Positions 8,357-16,672 of a stretch of DNA of 64,000 bases are shown here, one piece after another. Location of the stretch: assembly GCF_001456115.1 (NCBI RefSeq), contig NZ_CP013264.1:2436501-2500500 (forward strand), given 5' to 3'. Within the stretch, counting starts at the first letter, position 1, and each line of letters opens with the position of its first letter. The DNA comes from Sphingobium baderi (GTDB lineage: Bacteria; Pseudomonadota; Alphaproteobacteria; Sphingomonadales; Sphingomonadaceae). The notes below the pieces were generated by a model, which was not told the DNA's origin, did not search any database, and saw only the letters and a list, made by a program, of their open reading frames with translations. The position numbers and the translations under genes were made by a program.

Positions 8357-8372
8357 TTTCGTTCGGAACAGC

Positions 8373-8480
8373 CGGCACGGGTCTTCCAAGGAGGAGGAAG
8401 CAAAGACGACGAACGGGGTATGGCCGCTAAGGGCCTGCTTCCCAACGTCCATCTTCCTCCTAGGGAGGTTGCCCGTGCCG
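8373..8480 (+). promoter_or_regulatory. Long bipartite inverted repeat enclosing the LysR ribosome site
   Basis: Two arm pairs match perfectly: CGGCACGGG (8373-8381) with CCCGTGCCG (8472-8480), and AGGAGGAAG (8392-8400) with CTTCCTCCT (8453-8461). They leave a 10-by-10 internal loop that holds the LysR Shine-Dalgarno AGGGAGG (8462-8468). The distal stem covers the GTG start at 8475. A folded leader would control access to the start. Confidence 0.55.
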
Positions 8481-9374
8481 CTTGAGACCAAACAATTGCG
8501 CTATGCCGTGCTTGCCGCGGAGACGAAGAGCTTTTCGAGGGCCGCGGCATTGCTGCGGATCAAACAGGCGACCCTCAGCCGCAATGTGCTGAATCTGGAA
8601 CATCGCCTGGGCGTGAAGCTGTTCGAACGCCGGACACGCGGCGCGATCCTCACGCCCGAAGGGATGCCGATCATCGACACAGCCCGGCGAATATTGACCG
8701 AGGTTGACAATCTCAAGGATCGCGCGCGGGCGATGCGCAATGGCGACGCAGGCGAACTCACCATCGGCTTTTGCAGTTCGCTCACAGCAGGCGACCTGCG
8801 CTTCGCCATTGTCGAGTTTCAGCGCCGGTTCCCCAACGTGCGGTTGAACGGGGTCGAGCGCGACCGGGGCTTTCTCCACCATGCGCTCCACGCCGGGGTG
8901 ATCGATTTGGCCGTCGTGACCGGCGATCTCGTCGACCCGGAGGTCAAGCGACGCTCGCTCTGGTCCGAGCGGGTGCTGGTGGCTTTGCCGGAACACCATC
9001 CGCTTGCCGAGGTCGAGCGGGTTCATTGGCACGATCTTCGCCGCCAGACCTTTGTGCTGGGAACCCAGGACCCCGGCCCTGATCTGATGAGGCTGCTGCG
9101 CGCCCGTCTCGCGGAACCTGGATATGAGCCCGATATCGAAGTGCAGGATATCAGCCGGGAGAATGTTGTCGCGATGGTTTCGGCGGGCAGGTTCCTGACC
9201 CTTGTGTCGGAATCGGCGCTCGGCTTCCATCATCCCGGTAGTGTCTTTCGCGAGGTGCATGAGCCGACCGGTCAGGCGCGCATCGACTATGGCTGCTATT
9301 GGCGCAGCGACGACAGCAGCCCGGCGCTACGCCGTTTTCTCGGCCTTATCCGCGAGCGCTATCCCGACACCTGA
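8475..9374 (+). CDS. LysR family transcriptional regulator
   Basis: About 299 residues. The N-terminal winged helix-turn-helix is at 1-60 (LRYAVLAAETKSFSRAAALL, ATLSRNVLNLEHRLGVKLFE). The periplasmic-binding-protein-like effector domain is at about 90-295 (LTIGFCSSLTAGDLRFAIVE). GTG 8475 is chosen because AGGGAGG lies 6 nt before it. TTG 8469 is the in-frame alternative. It sits between the FecR operon and the conjugation block. LysR genes next to trb operons occur in related elements, so it may regulate transfer. No inducer can be named. Confidence 0.9.
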   Translation: MPLETKQLRYAVLAAETKSFSRAAALLRIKQATLSRNVLNLEHRLGVKLFERRTRGAILTPEGMPIIDTARRILTEVDNLKDRARAMRNGDAGELTIGFCSSLTAGDLRFAIVEFQRRFPNVRLNGVERDRGFLHHALHAGVIDLAVVTGDLVDPEVKRRSLWSERVLVALPEHHPLAEVERVHWHDLRRQTFVLGTQDPGPDLMRLLRARLAEPGYEPDIEVQDISRENVVAMVSAGRFLTLVSESALGFHHPGSVFREVHEPTGQARIDYGCYWRSDDSSPALRRFLGLIRERYPDT

Positions 9375-9428
9375 TCCAGACGCTCAACCAGGGGCGTGCC
9401 CCCTGACAGTATCGAAGGAGTGACCATC

Positions 9429-9734
9429 ATGAACGGCAAGACAATCTTCATCGCCATCGCCGCGCTGGTGATCGGCTTTGGATCGGGTTTTGTGCTGCGC
9501 CCGGTCATTGTTCCGCTCGACGTTACGCCAGGCGCCAGTCACGGAGCGGGACTAGCCGCGCCCCTCGGCGAAGGGCGCGGCACGCAATATTTCGAAGCCC
9601 ATCTCGAAGAGGCCCGCGAGGTCGTCGCACAATGCGCTGTTGGCGCGGTGCGTGGCCAGGAATGCGCCAATGCCGAGGTTGCGATCGTCGAGGCCGAAGG
9701 CAAGGAGCGGTTCGACGCCTTCATGGGGCGATAG
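9429..9734 (+). CDS. Small anchored protein, entry-exclusion-like pattern
   Basis: A 101-residue protein with ATG 9429 preceded by GAAGGAGTG. One hydrophobic N-terminal segment (about 5-27; TIFIAIAALVIGFGSGFVL) is followed by a soluble part with two cysteines in a CAVGAVRGQEC arrangement. That paired-Cys spacing and the C-terminal AEVAIVEAEGKERFDAF resemble EexN/TrbK-type entry-exclusion proteins of conjugative elements. The resemblance is by eye and weak. It may simply be a membrane-anchored hypothetical protein. It follows lysR by 54 nt, so the two could be co-transcribed. Confidence 0.65.
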   Translation: MNGKTIFIAIAALVIGFGSGFVLRPVIVPLDVTPGASHGAGLAAPLGEGRGTQYFEAHLEEAREVVAQCAVGAVRGQECANAEVAIVEAEGKERFDAFMGR

Positions 9735-9747
9735 GCATCCGCCTTGC

Positions 9748-10917
9748 TCAGTGGTTCGCCACAGGTGGCCGTTGCTCCCTGTCAGCGACCAGAAGATAGC
9801 TGGTGCTACGCCCGCCTGCGCTCATGTCCTTTTCCAAAATGCCGCGATGGACGAGGTCATTAATGTCTCGCAGCGCTGTGTCCGACGCCGTCTTCGTCAG
9901 CGCAGCCCATTTGGCATTGGTGAGTTTGCCGTCAAATCCATCGAGCAACCGGTTGATGACTTTGCGCTGCCTGTCATTCAGCGGCATTTGCGTAACGCTT
10001 TCCCAGAAGCGCGCTTTTCGCATCACGCTGGCAAGCGTTGTTTCCGCGCCATCGAAGGCTCGATCAAGACAGGCAATGAACCAGGTCAGCCATGGCGTGA
10101 CGTCAAGTGGGCCTTTCTGGGTCGTCTCGAACATATTGTAATAGTCTTTACGCTCAGCCCTGATCTGCGCCGACATGCTGTAGAACCGCTGGGGCGTCCC
10201 ATCCCCTCTCGCGAGCGCAAGGTCGGCAATCGCCCGAGCAATGCGTCCATTGCCATCATCGAATGGATGAATGGTCACGAACCACAAGTGAGCCAAGCCG
10301 GCCTTGATTACGGGATCAATTGACGCGGCCTCGAACCAGGCGAGAAATCGGTCCATTTCTTCGCCGAGCCGTTCCGCTGCCGGCGCCTCATAATGAACCC
10401 GCTCGCGCCCAATCGAGCCGGAGACCACCTGCATCGGACCATCCTCCCCGGTCCGCCATGCACCCACCGTAATCCGGGATATCCCACTACGCCCCGTGGG
10501 GAACAATGCAGCGTGCCACCCATGGAGCCGCTCCGCGGTCAATAGCGTTCCGGCGTTCTGTGTCGCATCAAGCATCATTTCGACGATGCCCTCGACATGG
10601 CGATCCGCCTCGATCAGACCCCCAATGTCCATGCCGAGCCGGCGGGCAATGGAGGATCGGACCTGCTCGCGATCGAGATGCTCGCCTTCGATCTCGCTGG
10701 ATTTGATCACATCTTCGGTCAGCGTCCGCAAAACGGCTTCTTCCCGAAGGGGAAATCCGAGCGCCTCCATATATCCGATCAGGCGTCCCTGACGGTGGCG
10801 TACCTTGGCCAGGGCTTCGGTCAGCGCCTCGCCCCGCCAGGTCATATCTGGCCAGCCTTCACGTTGATGGATATAGACCATATTCGCCGCATCCTCTGCG
10901 GGGATAATAACTGCCAT
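9748..10917 (-). CDS. Fic family protein (putative AMP transferase)
   Basis: A 389-residue Fic protein. The catalytic motif HPFDDGNGRIAR (about 218-229) has the canonical His and phosphate-binding loop, so it should transfer AMP or a related group from a nucleotide to a protein. An N-terminal DUF4172-like region contains SSEIEG (about 72-77), matching the inhibitory (S/T)xxxE(G/N) helix, so the enzyme is probably self-inhibited (class II). The C-terminal part (about 300-375; NRLLDGFDGKLTNAKWAALT) looks like a winged helix, suggesting DNA binding. A direct repeat overlaps the start codon and could be its operator. It lies just downstream of the trb operon in the same orientation. Confidence 0.92.
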   Translation of the reverse strand: MAVIIPAEDAANMVYIHQREGWPDMTWRGEALTEALAKVRHRQGRLIGYMEALGFPLREEAVLRTLTEDVIKSSEIEGEHLDREQVRSSIARRLGMDIGGLIEADRHVEGIVEMMLDATQNAGTLLTAERLHGWHAALFPTGRSGISRITVGAWRTGEDGPMQVVSGSIGRERVHYEAPAAERLGEEMDRFLAWFEAASIDPVIKAGLAHLWFVTIHPFDDGNGRIARAIADLALARGDGTPQRFYSMSAQIRAERKDYYNMFETTQKGPLDVTPWLTWFIACLDRAFDGAETTLASVMRKARFWESVTQMPLNDRQRKVINRLLDGFDGKLTNAKWAALTKTASDTALRDINDLVHRGILEKDMSAGGRSTSYLLVADREQRPPVANH

Positions 10918-10948
10918 TCACCGCAAAATGCAATTGTTATTCACCGCA
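10916..10948 (-). repeat. Direct repeat overlapping the Fic start codon
   Basis: ATTCACCGCA occurs at 10916-10925 and 10939-10948 (TGCGGTGAAT on the coding strand), 23 bp apart, about two helical turns. The copy nearest the gene includes the ATG at 10917. This is the layout of an autoregulatory operator. Confidence 0.5.
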
Positions 10949-10988
10949 TCATATGCAGCGCTAATCCAGTTTAATCCCCGCACAGGCG

Positions 10989-11222
10989 TTACGCCGGACC
11001 TGATGGCGCGGACTGACGCCGGGCCTTAGCGAACGCCCGGTCCGTCGCCATGAACCGCTCCAGCATCGGCGCGATCAGGCGCGCGGGCGCGACAGGCTGG
11101 GCGCCGTCACCCGCCAGCACGCGGCCATAGGCTTCAAGGTCGCGGTGGACCGACGCCGGCAGTTCGATGGTGAGTCGCACGGGCTTATCCTGAGCAAGAT
11201 CGCCAAGTTTGAGTTTGGTCAT
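10989..11222 (-). CDS. DUF2274 small protein at the end of the trb operon
   Basis: A 77-residue protein whose ATG overlaps the trbI stop (ATGA). The sequence LTIELPASVHRDLEAYGRVLAGDG is typical of DUF2274, a small, ribbon-helix-helix-like family found after trbI in alphaproteobacterial conjugative elements. Role unproven. A DNA-binding regulator of the operon or a T4SS accessory factor are the usual suggestions. Confidence 0.85.
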   Translation of the reverse strand: MTKLKLGDLAQDKPVRLTIELPASVHRDLEAYGRVLAGDGAQPVAPARLIAPMLERFMATDRAFAKARRQSAPSGPA

Positions 11223-12577
11223 CGTGTCGGTCTCCAGGGGGCCAGTACGAGGTCGCGGCTGATCAGCACGCGGACCGGATAGCCGGGCCGCACGGTTAGC
11301 GTGGGCTGGATGTTGAGCTGGCGGCGGACGATCTCCTGACCCGCCTGATTGAGCGTGTTTTGCCCGCCGTCCCGGATGGCGCGGGCGATATCGTCCTCGG
11401 AATCGGTCCCCAGTTCGGCGCCGATGCTCAGCAGCGTCGAAAGACCGGCGGCGCGCAAGATGCCGCCCCAATGTTCATCGACCCGGTCCTCCAGCCCGGC
11501 ATAGCCGGCAGGGTCGCCGGCAGGCTGGCGGTCGAGGGTGATCGATCGTCCATCAGGCAGGATCAGGCGGTTCCAGACCAGCAGCACGCGGCGCTGCCCG
11601 AAAGCGACGTCCGCATCATAGTCGCCGATGAGTCGGGAACCTTGCGGAATGAGCAGGATGCGGCCTGTCGGGCTGTCATAGACGCTTTGCGTCACCTGGG
11701 CTGTGACCTGGCCGGGAAGATCGGAGCTGATGCCGGTAATGAGCGCGGCCGCGATCACGCTGCCCGCCTGCACGACATATGGTGAGATCGGCCCTGCCAA
11801 CTGACCGCTGTTGATCGTGCGGCTTTCGGGTGACCGCTCCATGAATTCACGCTTTGCCCGCTGCATATTGGGACCGTCCGGAGCTTCTGGAGCGGCGGGC
11901 ACGGCAGCTCCCAGCGCCGCGAGATCGAGACCGGGCGCCGCGCCACCGGCGGCGCTCACCGTTGCCGGGCTTGCAGCTTGGCCACCCAGGAACAGCCGGC
12001 TCGCAAGGGCGGCCTCACGTTCCTGCGCCGCACGCTGCGCCGCCAGTTCCTCCGGCGTCATTGCCTGCGTGCCGCCGGGTGGCGACGCGGTGGGATCGAC
12101 CACCGCGTCGCCCTGCTGGGCAGCAAGGATCGGACCGCCGAGATCGCCGGGAAGCGGTGCGCCGAGCGGCGGCACGCCAGGCGGCAACTGGCTATAGTCG
12201 CTCGGCGCGGTTGCAACCTGCTCGGTCACAGCGCGGCTATCGGTGTTGTAGAGTTCCTCAGGTGCGGCCTTGTCCCGGCTCTGGAGCGCGAAAGTGAGCG
12301 CACCGCCGACCGCCAGCGCGCCAACAGCGCCGAGCGTCGCCATGGCTTTGCGCGAGAGACGCATCACGCGCGGCGGCTCACCGCGCAGCTTGAACCCCGT
12401 TGGGTCCGCCAAGGTTTCCGGCCCCTCAAGCGGTGCTGCATCCTCCCGTCCGTCCAGCCCGCTATCGGGCTCATGGCCGCCATCGGCCTCCGCCGCCTCC
12501 GGCGCGTGCAGCGCTGACGCGCCTTCCTCCCGTTCCGGTTCATCGACCGCGGAGCGCCGGTTCTCGTCGCTGCTCAT
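11219..12577 (-). CDS. trbI: Conjugal transfer protein TrbI (VirB10-like)
   Basis: A 452-residue T4SS core-complex protein bridging inner and outer membranes. It has a cytoplasmic acidic N-terminus (1-70), one membrane segment (about 75-97; ATLGAVGALAVGGALTFAL), a Pro/Ala-rich periplasmic linker, and the TrbI domain (about 250-450) with VVQAGSVIAAALITGIS, LIPQGSRLIGDYDADVAFGQ and ILRAAGLSTLLSIGAEL. Overlaps trbG by 4 nt. Confidence 0.95.
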   Translation of the reverse strand: MSSDENRRSAVDEPEREEGASALHAPEAAEADGGHEPDSGLDGREDAAPLEGPETLADPTGFKLRGEPPRVMRLSRKAMATLGAVGALAVGGALTFALQSRDKAAPEELYNTDSRAVTEQVATAPSDYSQLPPGVPPLGAPLPGDLGGPILAAQQGDAVVDPTASPPGGTQAMTPEELAAQRAAQEREAALASRLFLGGQAASPATVSAAGGAAPGLDLAALGAAVPAAPEAPDGPNMQRAKREFMERSPESRTINSGQLAGPISPYVVQAGSVIAAALITGISSDLPGQVTAQVTQSVYDSPTGRILLIPQGSRLIGDYDADVAFGQRRVLLVWNRLILPDGRSITLDRQPAGDPAGYAGLEDRVDEHWGGILRAAGLSTLLSIGAELGTDSEDDIARAIRDGGQNTLNQAGQEIVRRQLNIQPTLTVRPGYPVRVLISRDLVLAPWRPTR

Positions 12578-13611
12578 CGCGGGTTCCTGCGCTCGGTCCG
12601 CCCATCATTGCGGACGATGCGGACACGCTGTTGCCGCTCGCCCCCAAGGCGGAGTTCAGCGGCGGCGAAGAGGCGATCGACAATGATATGACGTTCGGCG
12701 ACACGGTAATTGACCAGTTCACCGCCGCCTTCGGGTCCGATCACGAACAGGGGCGGCATCTCGCCCTGCGCGATGCCGGTGGGAAACTCGATGAACACCT
12801 GCGCCCCATCATCGAACGCGCGCAGCGGCCGCCAGGGCGCGTCGTCGCCTTCGATACGGTAACGGAAATTGAGCCGGGCGACGTCGACGCCGGTGGCGAC
12901 GGGCGCCGCTCCGGCGGCCCGGCTGTTCTGCCCGCGCAGCGCGATCAGCCGGTCGTGTGGATAGGCCCATGAGACCGAAGCCATCCATGTCGCGCGGGTG
13001 GCGCGCAGTTCGACATGGTAGGTTCGCCGGTCGGTATTGATGACCAGATTGGTCGCGAGGTCGGGCCGGGTCGGCTTGACGAGGATATGGACCCGTGCCG
13101 ATGCGCCGGACCCGCTCACCGTGTCGCCGATGATCCAGCGCACCGTATCACCGGCAGCGACCGGTCCCGGTCCCACGAGCTGCTCGCCGTCCTGCAAGGC
13201 GATATCGGTTACTTGTCCGGGCGCTGTATAGACCTGATAGAGTGCGCCGTCCGACCAGGGATAGACCTGGATCGCATTGATGAAGCCGTCGCGCACCGGC
13301 TGCATCCGCGCCGCGGCATTGGCCTGATTGACGCGGGCCGATGGATCGCCGGCTTCGGGCGCGGGCGTGCGATCGCCAACCGGCTTCAACTGGCCCGGCA
13401 GGGGCAATGGTTCGGGGATGGTGACGATTTCAACGGGCGCGGCTGCTGCGGGCGTCTCGATCGCGGCGATCGCCGGCGCATCGTCATAGCGTATCGCGGG
13501 CGGTTTCGCGGAACTGGTGGCGCAGGCGCCGAGCGTGGACGCGGAAATCAGCAAGGCCGGAAATGCGTAGATACGCAAAGGCGCATGGCGGTGTGCTGGG
13601 GACAGGGTCAT
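12574..13611 (-). CDS. trbG: Conjugal transfer protein TrbG (VirB9-like)
   Basis: A 345-residue outer-membrane-complex protein. A lipobox LGAC with Cys at about residue 30 marks it as a lipoprotein, which is common for TrbG of these elements. The VirB9/CagX domain spans about 105-335 (INAIQVYPWSDGALYQVYTA, TNLVINTDRRTYHVELRA, LNFRYRIEGDDAPWRP, VNYRVAERHIIVDRLF). It forms the outer ring with TrbI. Overlaps trbF and trbI by ATGA junctions, so translation is coupled. Confidence 0.95.
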   Translation of the reverse strand: MTLSPAHRHAPLRIYAFPALLISASTLGACATSSAKPPAIRYDDAPAIAAIETPAAAAPVEIVTIPEPLPLPGQLKPVGDRTPAPEAGDPSARVNQANAAARMQPVRDGFINAIQVYPWSDGALYQVYTAPGQVTDIALQDGEQLVGPGPVAAGDTVRWIIGDTVSGSGASARVHILVKPTRPDLATNLVINTDRRTYHVELRATRATWMASVSWAYPHDRLIALRGQNSRAAGAAPVATGVDVARLNFRYRIEGDDAPWRPLRAFDDGAQVFIEFPTGIAQGEMPPLFVIGPEGGGELVNYRVAERHIIVDRLFAAAELRLGGERQQRVRIVRNDGRTERRNPR

Positions 13612-14291
13612 TGGCCAAGCTCCTTCGACCAGTTGATTGCGTTGACGTAGATGCCGAGGGGATTCTTCCGCAGCCGCTCGGGATCGCGGGGCGGCTGCAC
13701 GGTGATGGTGAGGATGGCCGACCAGCGCTCGGTGGCGGCGAGGCTGCCATCCTGAAAGCGGCGCTCGACCCAGGCGACCCGGAAACTGTCGGGCGAAGCC
13801 CGGATGACGCTGGAAATTTCCGTGGCGATCTGGATGCGATCAACATTGGCGAAGGGATCGTTCGTTCGCGCATAATCATTGAGCGCCATGGCGCCGCGGT
13901 CGGTCGTGAAGTCATAGGCGCGTAGCCAGTTCTCGCGCACGATCACCGGATCGGCGGGGGTGCCGCGGACCTGCTCGATAAACCGCGCGAGATGAAACGC
14001 GATCTGCGGGTCGCTCGGCCGATAATCGGCATTGGCCGGAGCGACCGTCTGGGCCTGGCCGAGCTTATCGACCTCGACGATCCACGGCGTGATCGTGCCC
14101 CGCGCGCCCTGCCAGACGAGACCGCCCGCGAGCCCTGCCGAGACGGCGAGGCAGCCAAAGGCGATCAGCCGCCAGTTGCGGGCCTGGATGCGCGCCGAAC
14201 CGATGCGGTCATCCCAGACCTGGGCGGCGCGCTGATAGGGTGTTTCCGGTTCGGCGGCTTTGCCATAGCGGATGGAGGGTCGCTTGAACAT
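13608..14291 (-). CDS. trbF: Conjugal transfer protein TrbF (VirB8-like)
   Basis: A 227-residue bitopic inner-membrane protein. The N-terminal cytoplasmic stretch contains ETPYQRAAQVWDDRIGSARI, followed by one membrane segment (about 42-63) and the periplasmic NTF2-like VirB8 domain (about 75-225; IAFHLARFIEQVRGTPADPV, WSAILTITVQPPRDPERLRK). It nucleates assembly of the T4SS channel. Separated from trbL by 6 nt and overlapping trbG by 4 nt. Confidence 0.94.
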   Translation of the reverse strand: MFKRPSIRYGKAAEPETPYQRAAQVWDDRIGSARIQARNWRLIAFGCLAVSAGLAGGLVWQGARGTITPWIVEVDKLGQAQTVAPANADYRPSDPQIAFHLARFIEQVRGTPADPVIVRENWLRAYDFTTDRGAMALNDYARTNDPFANVDRIQIATEISSVIRASPDSFRVAWVERRFQDGSLAATERWSAILTITVQPPRDPERLRKNPLGIYVNAINWSKELGQ

Positions 14292-14297
14292 GAGCGG

Positions 14298-15674
14298 TCA
14301 ATCCCTTTCCTTGATGTCAGGCGACATGCCGCCGCCACCGCGATCTCCCGATCGCACCGCGTGACTGACGGAGGACATGCCGCGTTGCAGATTCTGCTCG
14401 CGTCGGAGCGATCGCGCCCAATCGGGCGCGGACCGTGCGCCGGACGCGGCAGAGGCGGTCGATGCTCCCGCGGCTGACGAAGCAGCGCTTCCCGAAGTGC
14501 TTCCACCCGTGACGGACAATCCCGCGCGCGCTCCGGATCGGAAGCTGGATTTGACGGCATCGCCTGCCTTGGCGGCAGCATTTCTGATCGGCGCTGCGAC
14601 GGCTTTCGCTGCTCCGCCGGCCGCCTGCTGGCCTACGGCGGACAGCCCGCCTGCGACCGCTCCCGCGCCGCTCTTTCCGTGGGAGCCGAGACTATAGCTG
14701 CTGGCGGCGGCGCCTGCGGCAAAGGAACCGCCGCGTACTGCTGCGCCGCCGGCCTTCATACCGCCGCCAATGGCCGAGGCCGCGCCGCCTGCCGCCATCC
14801 GCGCGCCCATTGCGCCGCCCACTGCGAGACCACCCGCCGCAAGCACCGTTCCGACCGCTGCGCCAGCGCCAAGCTGCGGCGCACCCGAGACGAGTCCGGT
14901 CGCAATGCCCGGACCGAAGATCGCAAGACCAAGCAGCGCCAGTGCCGCGAGCGCGACCGACATGGCCTGTTCGGCGCTCGGCATTTCACCGAAGGCGCTT
15001 TCGAATTGCGCGAAAAGGCCAGTCCCGATGCCGATGATGACGGCCAGCACCAGCACCTTGATGCCGGAGGCGACGACATTGCCCAGCACCTTCTCGGCGA
15101 GGAATGCCGTCTTGTTGAACAGAGCGAAGGGCAGCAGGACAAATCCCGCCAATGTGGTCAGTTTGAACTCGATCAGCGTCACGAAGAGCTGGACGCTCAT
15201 GATGAAGAAGGCGATCAGGATGATAACCCAGGCGATGAGCAGGATGGCAATCTGAACGAAGTTGGTGAACAGGCCGACTGGCCCGGTCAGCTCGCCCGCG
15301 GATTCGAGCAGCGGTTCGCCGGCATTGAAGCCTGCCGCCGCGACGCTTCCCGGCCGCATGAACTCTGAGAGGCTGATCCCGGCGCCACTGGCCTTGAGGC
15401 CGAGGCCCGCGAAGCTTTCGAAGATAATTCCGGCCAGCGCTGAAAAATTGCTGATGATGAAGGCGAAGAAGCCGACATAGAGCACCTTCTTCACGAGGCG
15501 GTGCATCACGTCTTCGTCCGCGCCCCAGGCCCAGAAGAGTCCGGCAAGCGTGATATCGATGATAATGAGCGTGGTGGTGAGGAACGCGACCTCGCCGCCG
15601 AGCAGCCCGAAGCCGGAATCGATATAGCTGTTGAAGGTATCGAGGAAATTATTGATGACGCCGGTATCGTTCAT
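14298..15674 (-). CDS. trbL: Conjugal transfer protein TrbL (VirB6-like)
   Basis: A 458-residue polytopic inner-membrane protein. ATG 15674 is chosen because it overlaps the trbK stop in ATGA. The first 290 residues hold several membrane segments (for example ITLAGLFWAWG, FAFIISNFSALAGIIFESFA, AILLIAWVIILIAFFIM). The rest is a low-complexity Ala/Gly/Ser tail, usual in TrbL/VirB6. It forms part of the inner-membrane channel. Confidence 0.94.
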   Translation of the reverse strand: MNDTGVINNFLDTFNSYIDSGFGLLGGEVAFLTTTLIIIDITLAGLFWAWGADEDVMHRLVKKVLYVGFFAFIISNFSALAGIIFESFAGLGLKASGAGISLSEFMRPGSVAAAGFNAGEPLLESAGELTGPVGLFTNFVQIAILLIAWVIILIAFFIMSVQLFVTLIEFKLTTLAGFVLLPFALFNKTAFLAEKVLGNVVASGIKVLVLAVIIGIGTGLFAQFESAFGEMPSAEQAMSVALAALALLGLAIFGPGIATGLVSGAPQLGAGAAVGTVLAAGGLAVGGAMGARMAAGGAASAIGGGMKAGGAAVRGGSFAAGAAASSYSLGSHGKSGAGAVAGGLSAVGQQAAGGAAKAVAAPIRNAAAKAGDAVKSSFRSGARAGLSVTGGSTSGSAASSAAGASTASAASGARSAPDWARSLRREQNLQRGMSSVSHAVRSGDRGGGGMSPDIKERD

Positions 15675-15922
15675 GGCCGTTGATCCTCGCGGCCCAGAAA
15701 CCGGCGGCGATGCTCCTCCCATGCGGCGTCGCAGCCGGAATCGGGCATAGTGATCGTTCGGCAGCGGGCGAGTTCGTCGCGCAGCCCGTCGCTGGACGCC
15801 GGCACTGCGGCCGGCGTTAGCGGTGCGGCCTGCTTGCGCTCATCGACGGCAATCGCGATCGCGGTCGCCATCAATATGCCCCCGGCAAGGGCGACCCCGG
15901 CTATTCTGGCGCTGCGGCTCAT
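15671..15922 (-). CDS. trbK: TrbK-alt family entry-exclusion-like protein
   Basis: An 83-residue protein with an N-terminal membrane segment (about 8-27; IAGVALAGGILMATAIAIAV) and a soluble tail with the family pattern LARCRTITMPDSGCDAAWEE then RRRFLG. It occupies the trbK position between trbJ and trbL. TrbK proteins block entry of the same element into a host that already carries it. This variant lacks an obvious lipobox, so localisation differs from RP4 TrbK. Confidence 0.85.
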   Translation of the reverse strand: MSRSARIAGVALAGGILMATAIAIAVDERKQAAPLTPAAVPASSDGLRDELARCRTITMPDSGCDAAWEEHRRRFLGREDQRP

Positions 15923-15949
15923 CGTCCATCCTCTCCGATCAGCGCGGCG

Positions 15950-16672
15950 TCACTGACCGCTGCGCTTCATGAAGCGGCGGAAATGCTCGCGGCCCTGTTC
16001 TTCGGTCGCAGCATTGCGCGCGGATTCGAGCGCCTGCGCGCGTCCCTGGGCGGCGAGCAAAGCAGTCAAGTCAGCGATCTGGCGTGATTGCAGGGCGAGA
16101 AGCTGATTGCCGGCCTGTGTGGCCTGAAGCGCGCCGGTCGCCGACTGGCTGGCGCCGGCGATATTAGCCATAGCGGTCTGCGACCCGTCGATATTGCCGA
16201 CGACGCCGGCCTGCACGCGAAGCGCATCCTCGAAACTGCCGACGCTGTCTTTCCAGCGGTCGCGCGCATTGGCGATCAGAGTCGCATCCGACGCGCTCAT
16301 ATCGACATTGCGGTAGCGCTGGGTGAAGGCGTCCTCGATCGTCTGCACATCATAGGCGATGCGCTGGGCTTCGCTCAGCAACTGCCGGGTCTGCTGGATC
16401 TGGGCTTGAAGCTCATTGAGGCTGCTGAACGGCAGCGAGGCGAGATTGCGCGCTTCGTTGATGAGGCTCGTCGCCTGCTGTTGAATCTGCTGGATCTGAT
16501 TGTTGATCTGCTGGAGCGAGCGCGCCGCTGTCAGCACATTCTGGGCATAATTGGTGGGGTCATAGACGATGCCGCCGAAGCCGAGCTGGGCGCTGGCCGG
16601 AGCGGAAACCGCACTCAATCCCAGCACGGCGATGCCGGCAATGAGGCTGCGACGAACATTATGGCGGGTCAT
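15950..16672 (-). CDS. trbJ: Conjugal transfer protein TrbJ (VirB5-like)
   Basis: A 240-residue secreted protein. ATG 16672 overlaps the trbE stop (ATGA). A signal peptide ends near residue 29 (SAPASAQLGFG). A Gln-rich coiled coil follows (about 50-70; LQQINNQIQQIQQQATSL), then the TrbJ helical domain. VirB5-type proteins are minor pilus subunits at the tip. Confidence 0.93.
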   Translation of the reverse strand: MTRHNVRRSLIAGIAVLGLSAVSAPASAQLGFGGIVYDPTNYAQNVLTAARSLQQINNQIQQIQQQATSLINEARNLASLPFSSLNELQAQIQQTRQLLSEAQRIAYDVQTIEDAFTQRYRNVDMSASDATLIANARDRWKDSVGSFEDALRVQAGVVGNIDGSQTAMANIAGASQSATGALQATQAGNQLLALQSRQIADLTALLAAQGRAQALESARNAATEEQGREHFRRFMKRSGQ

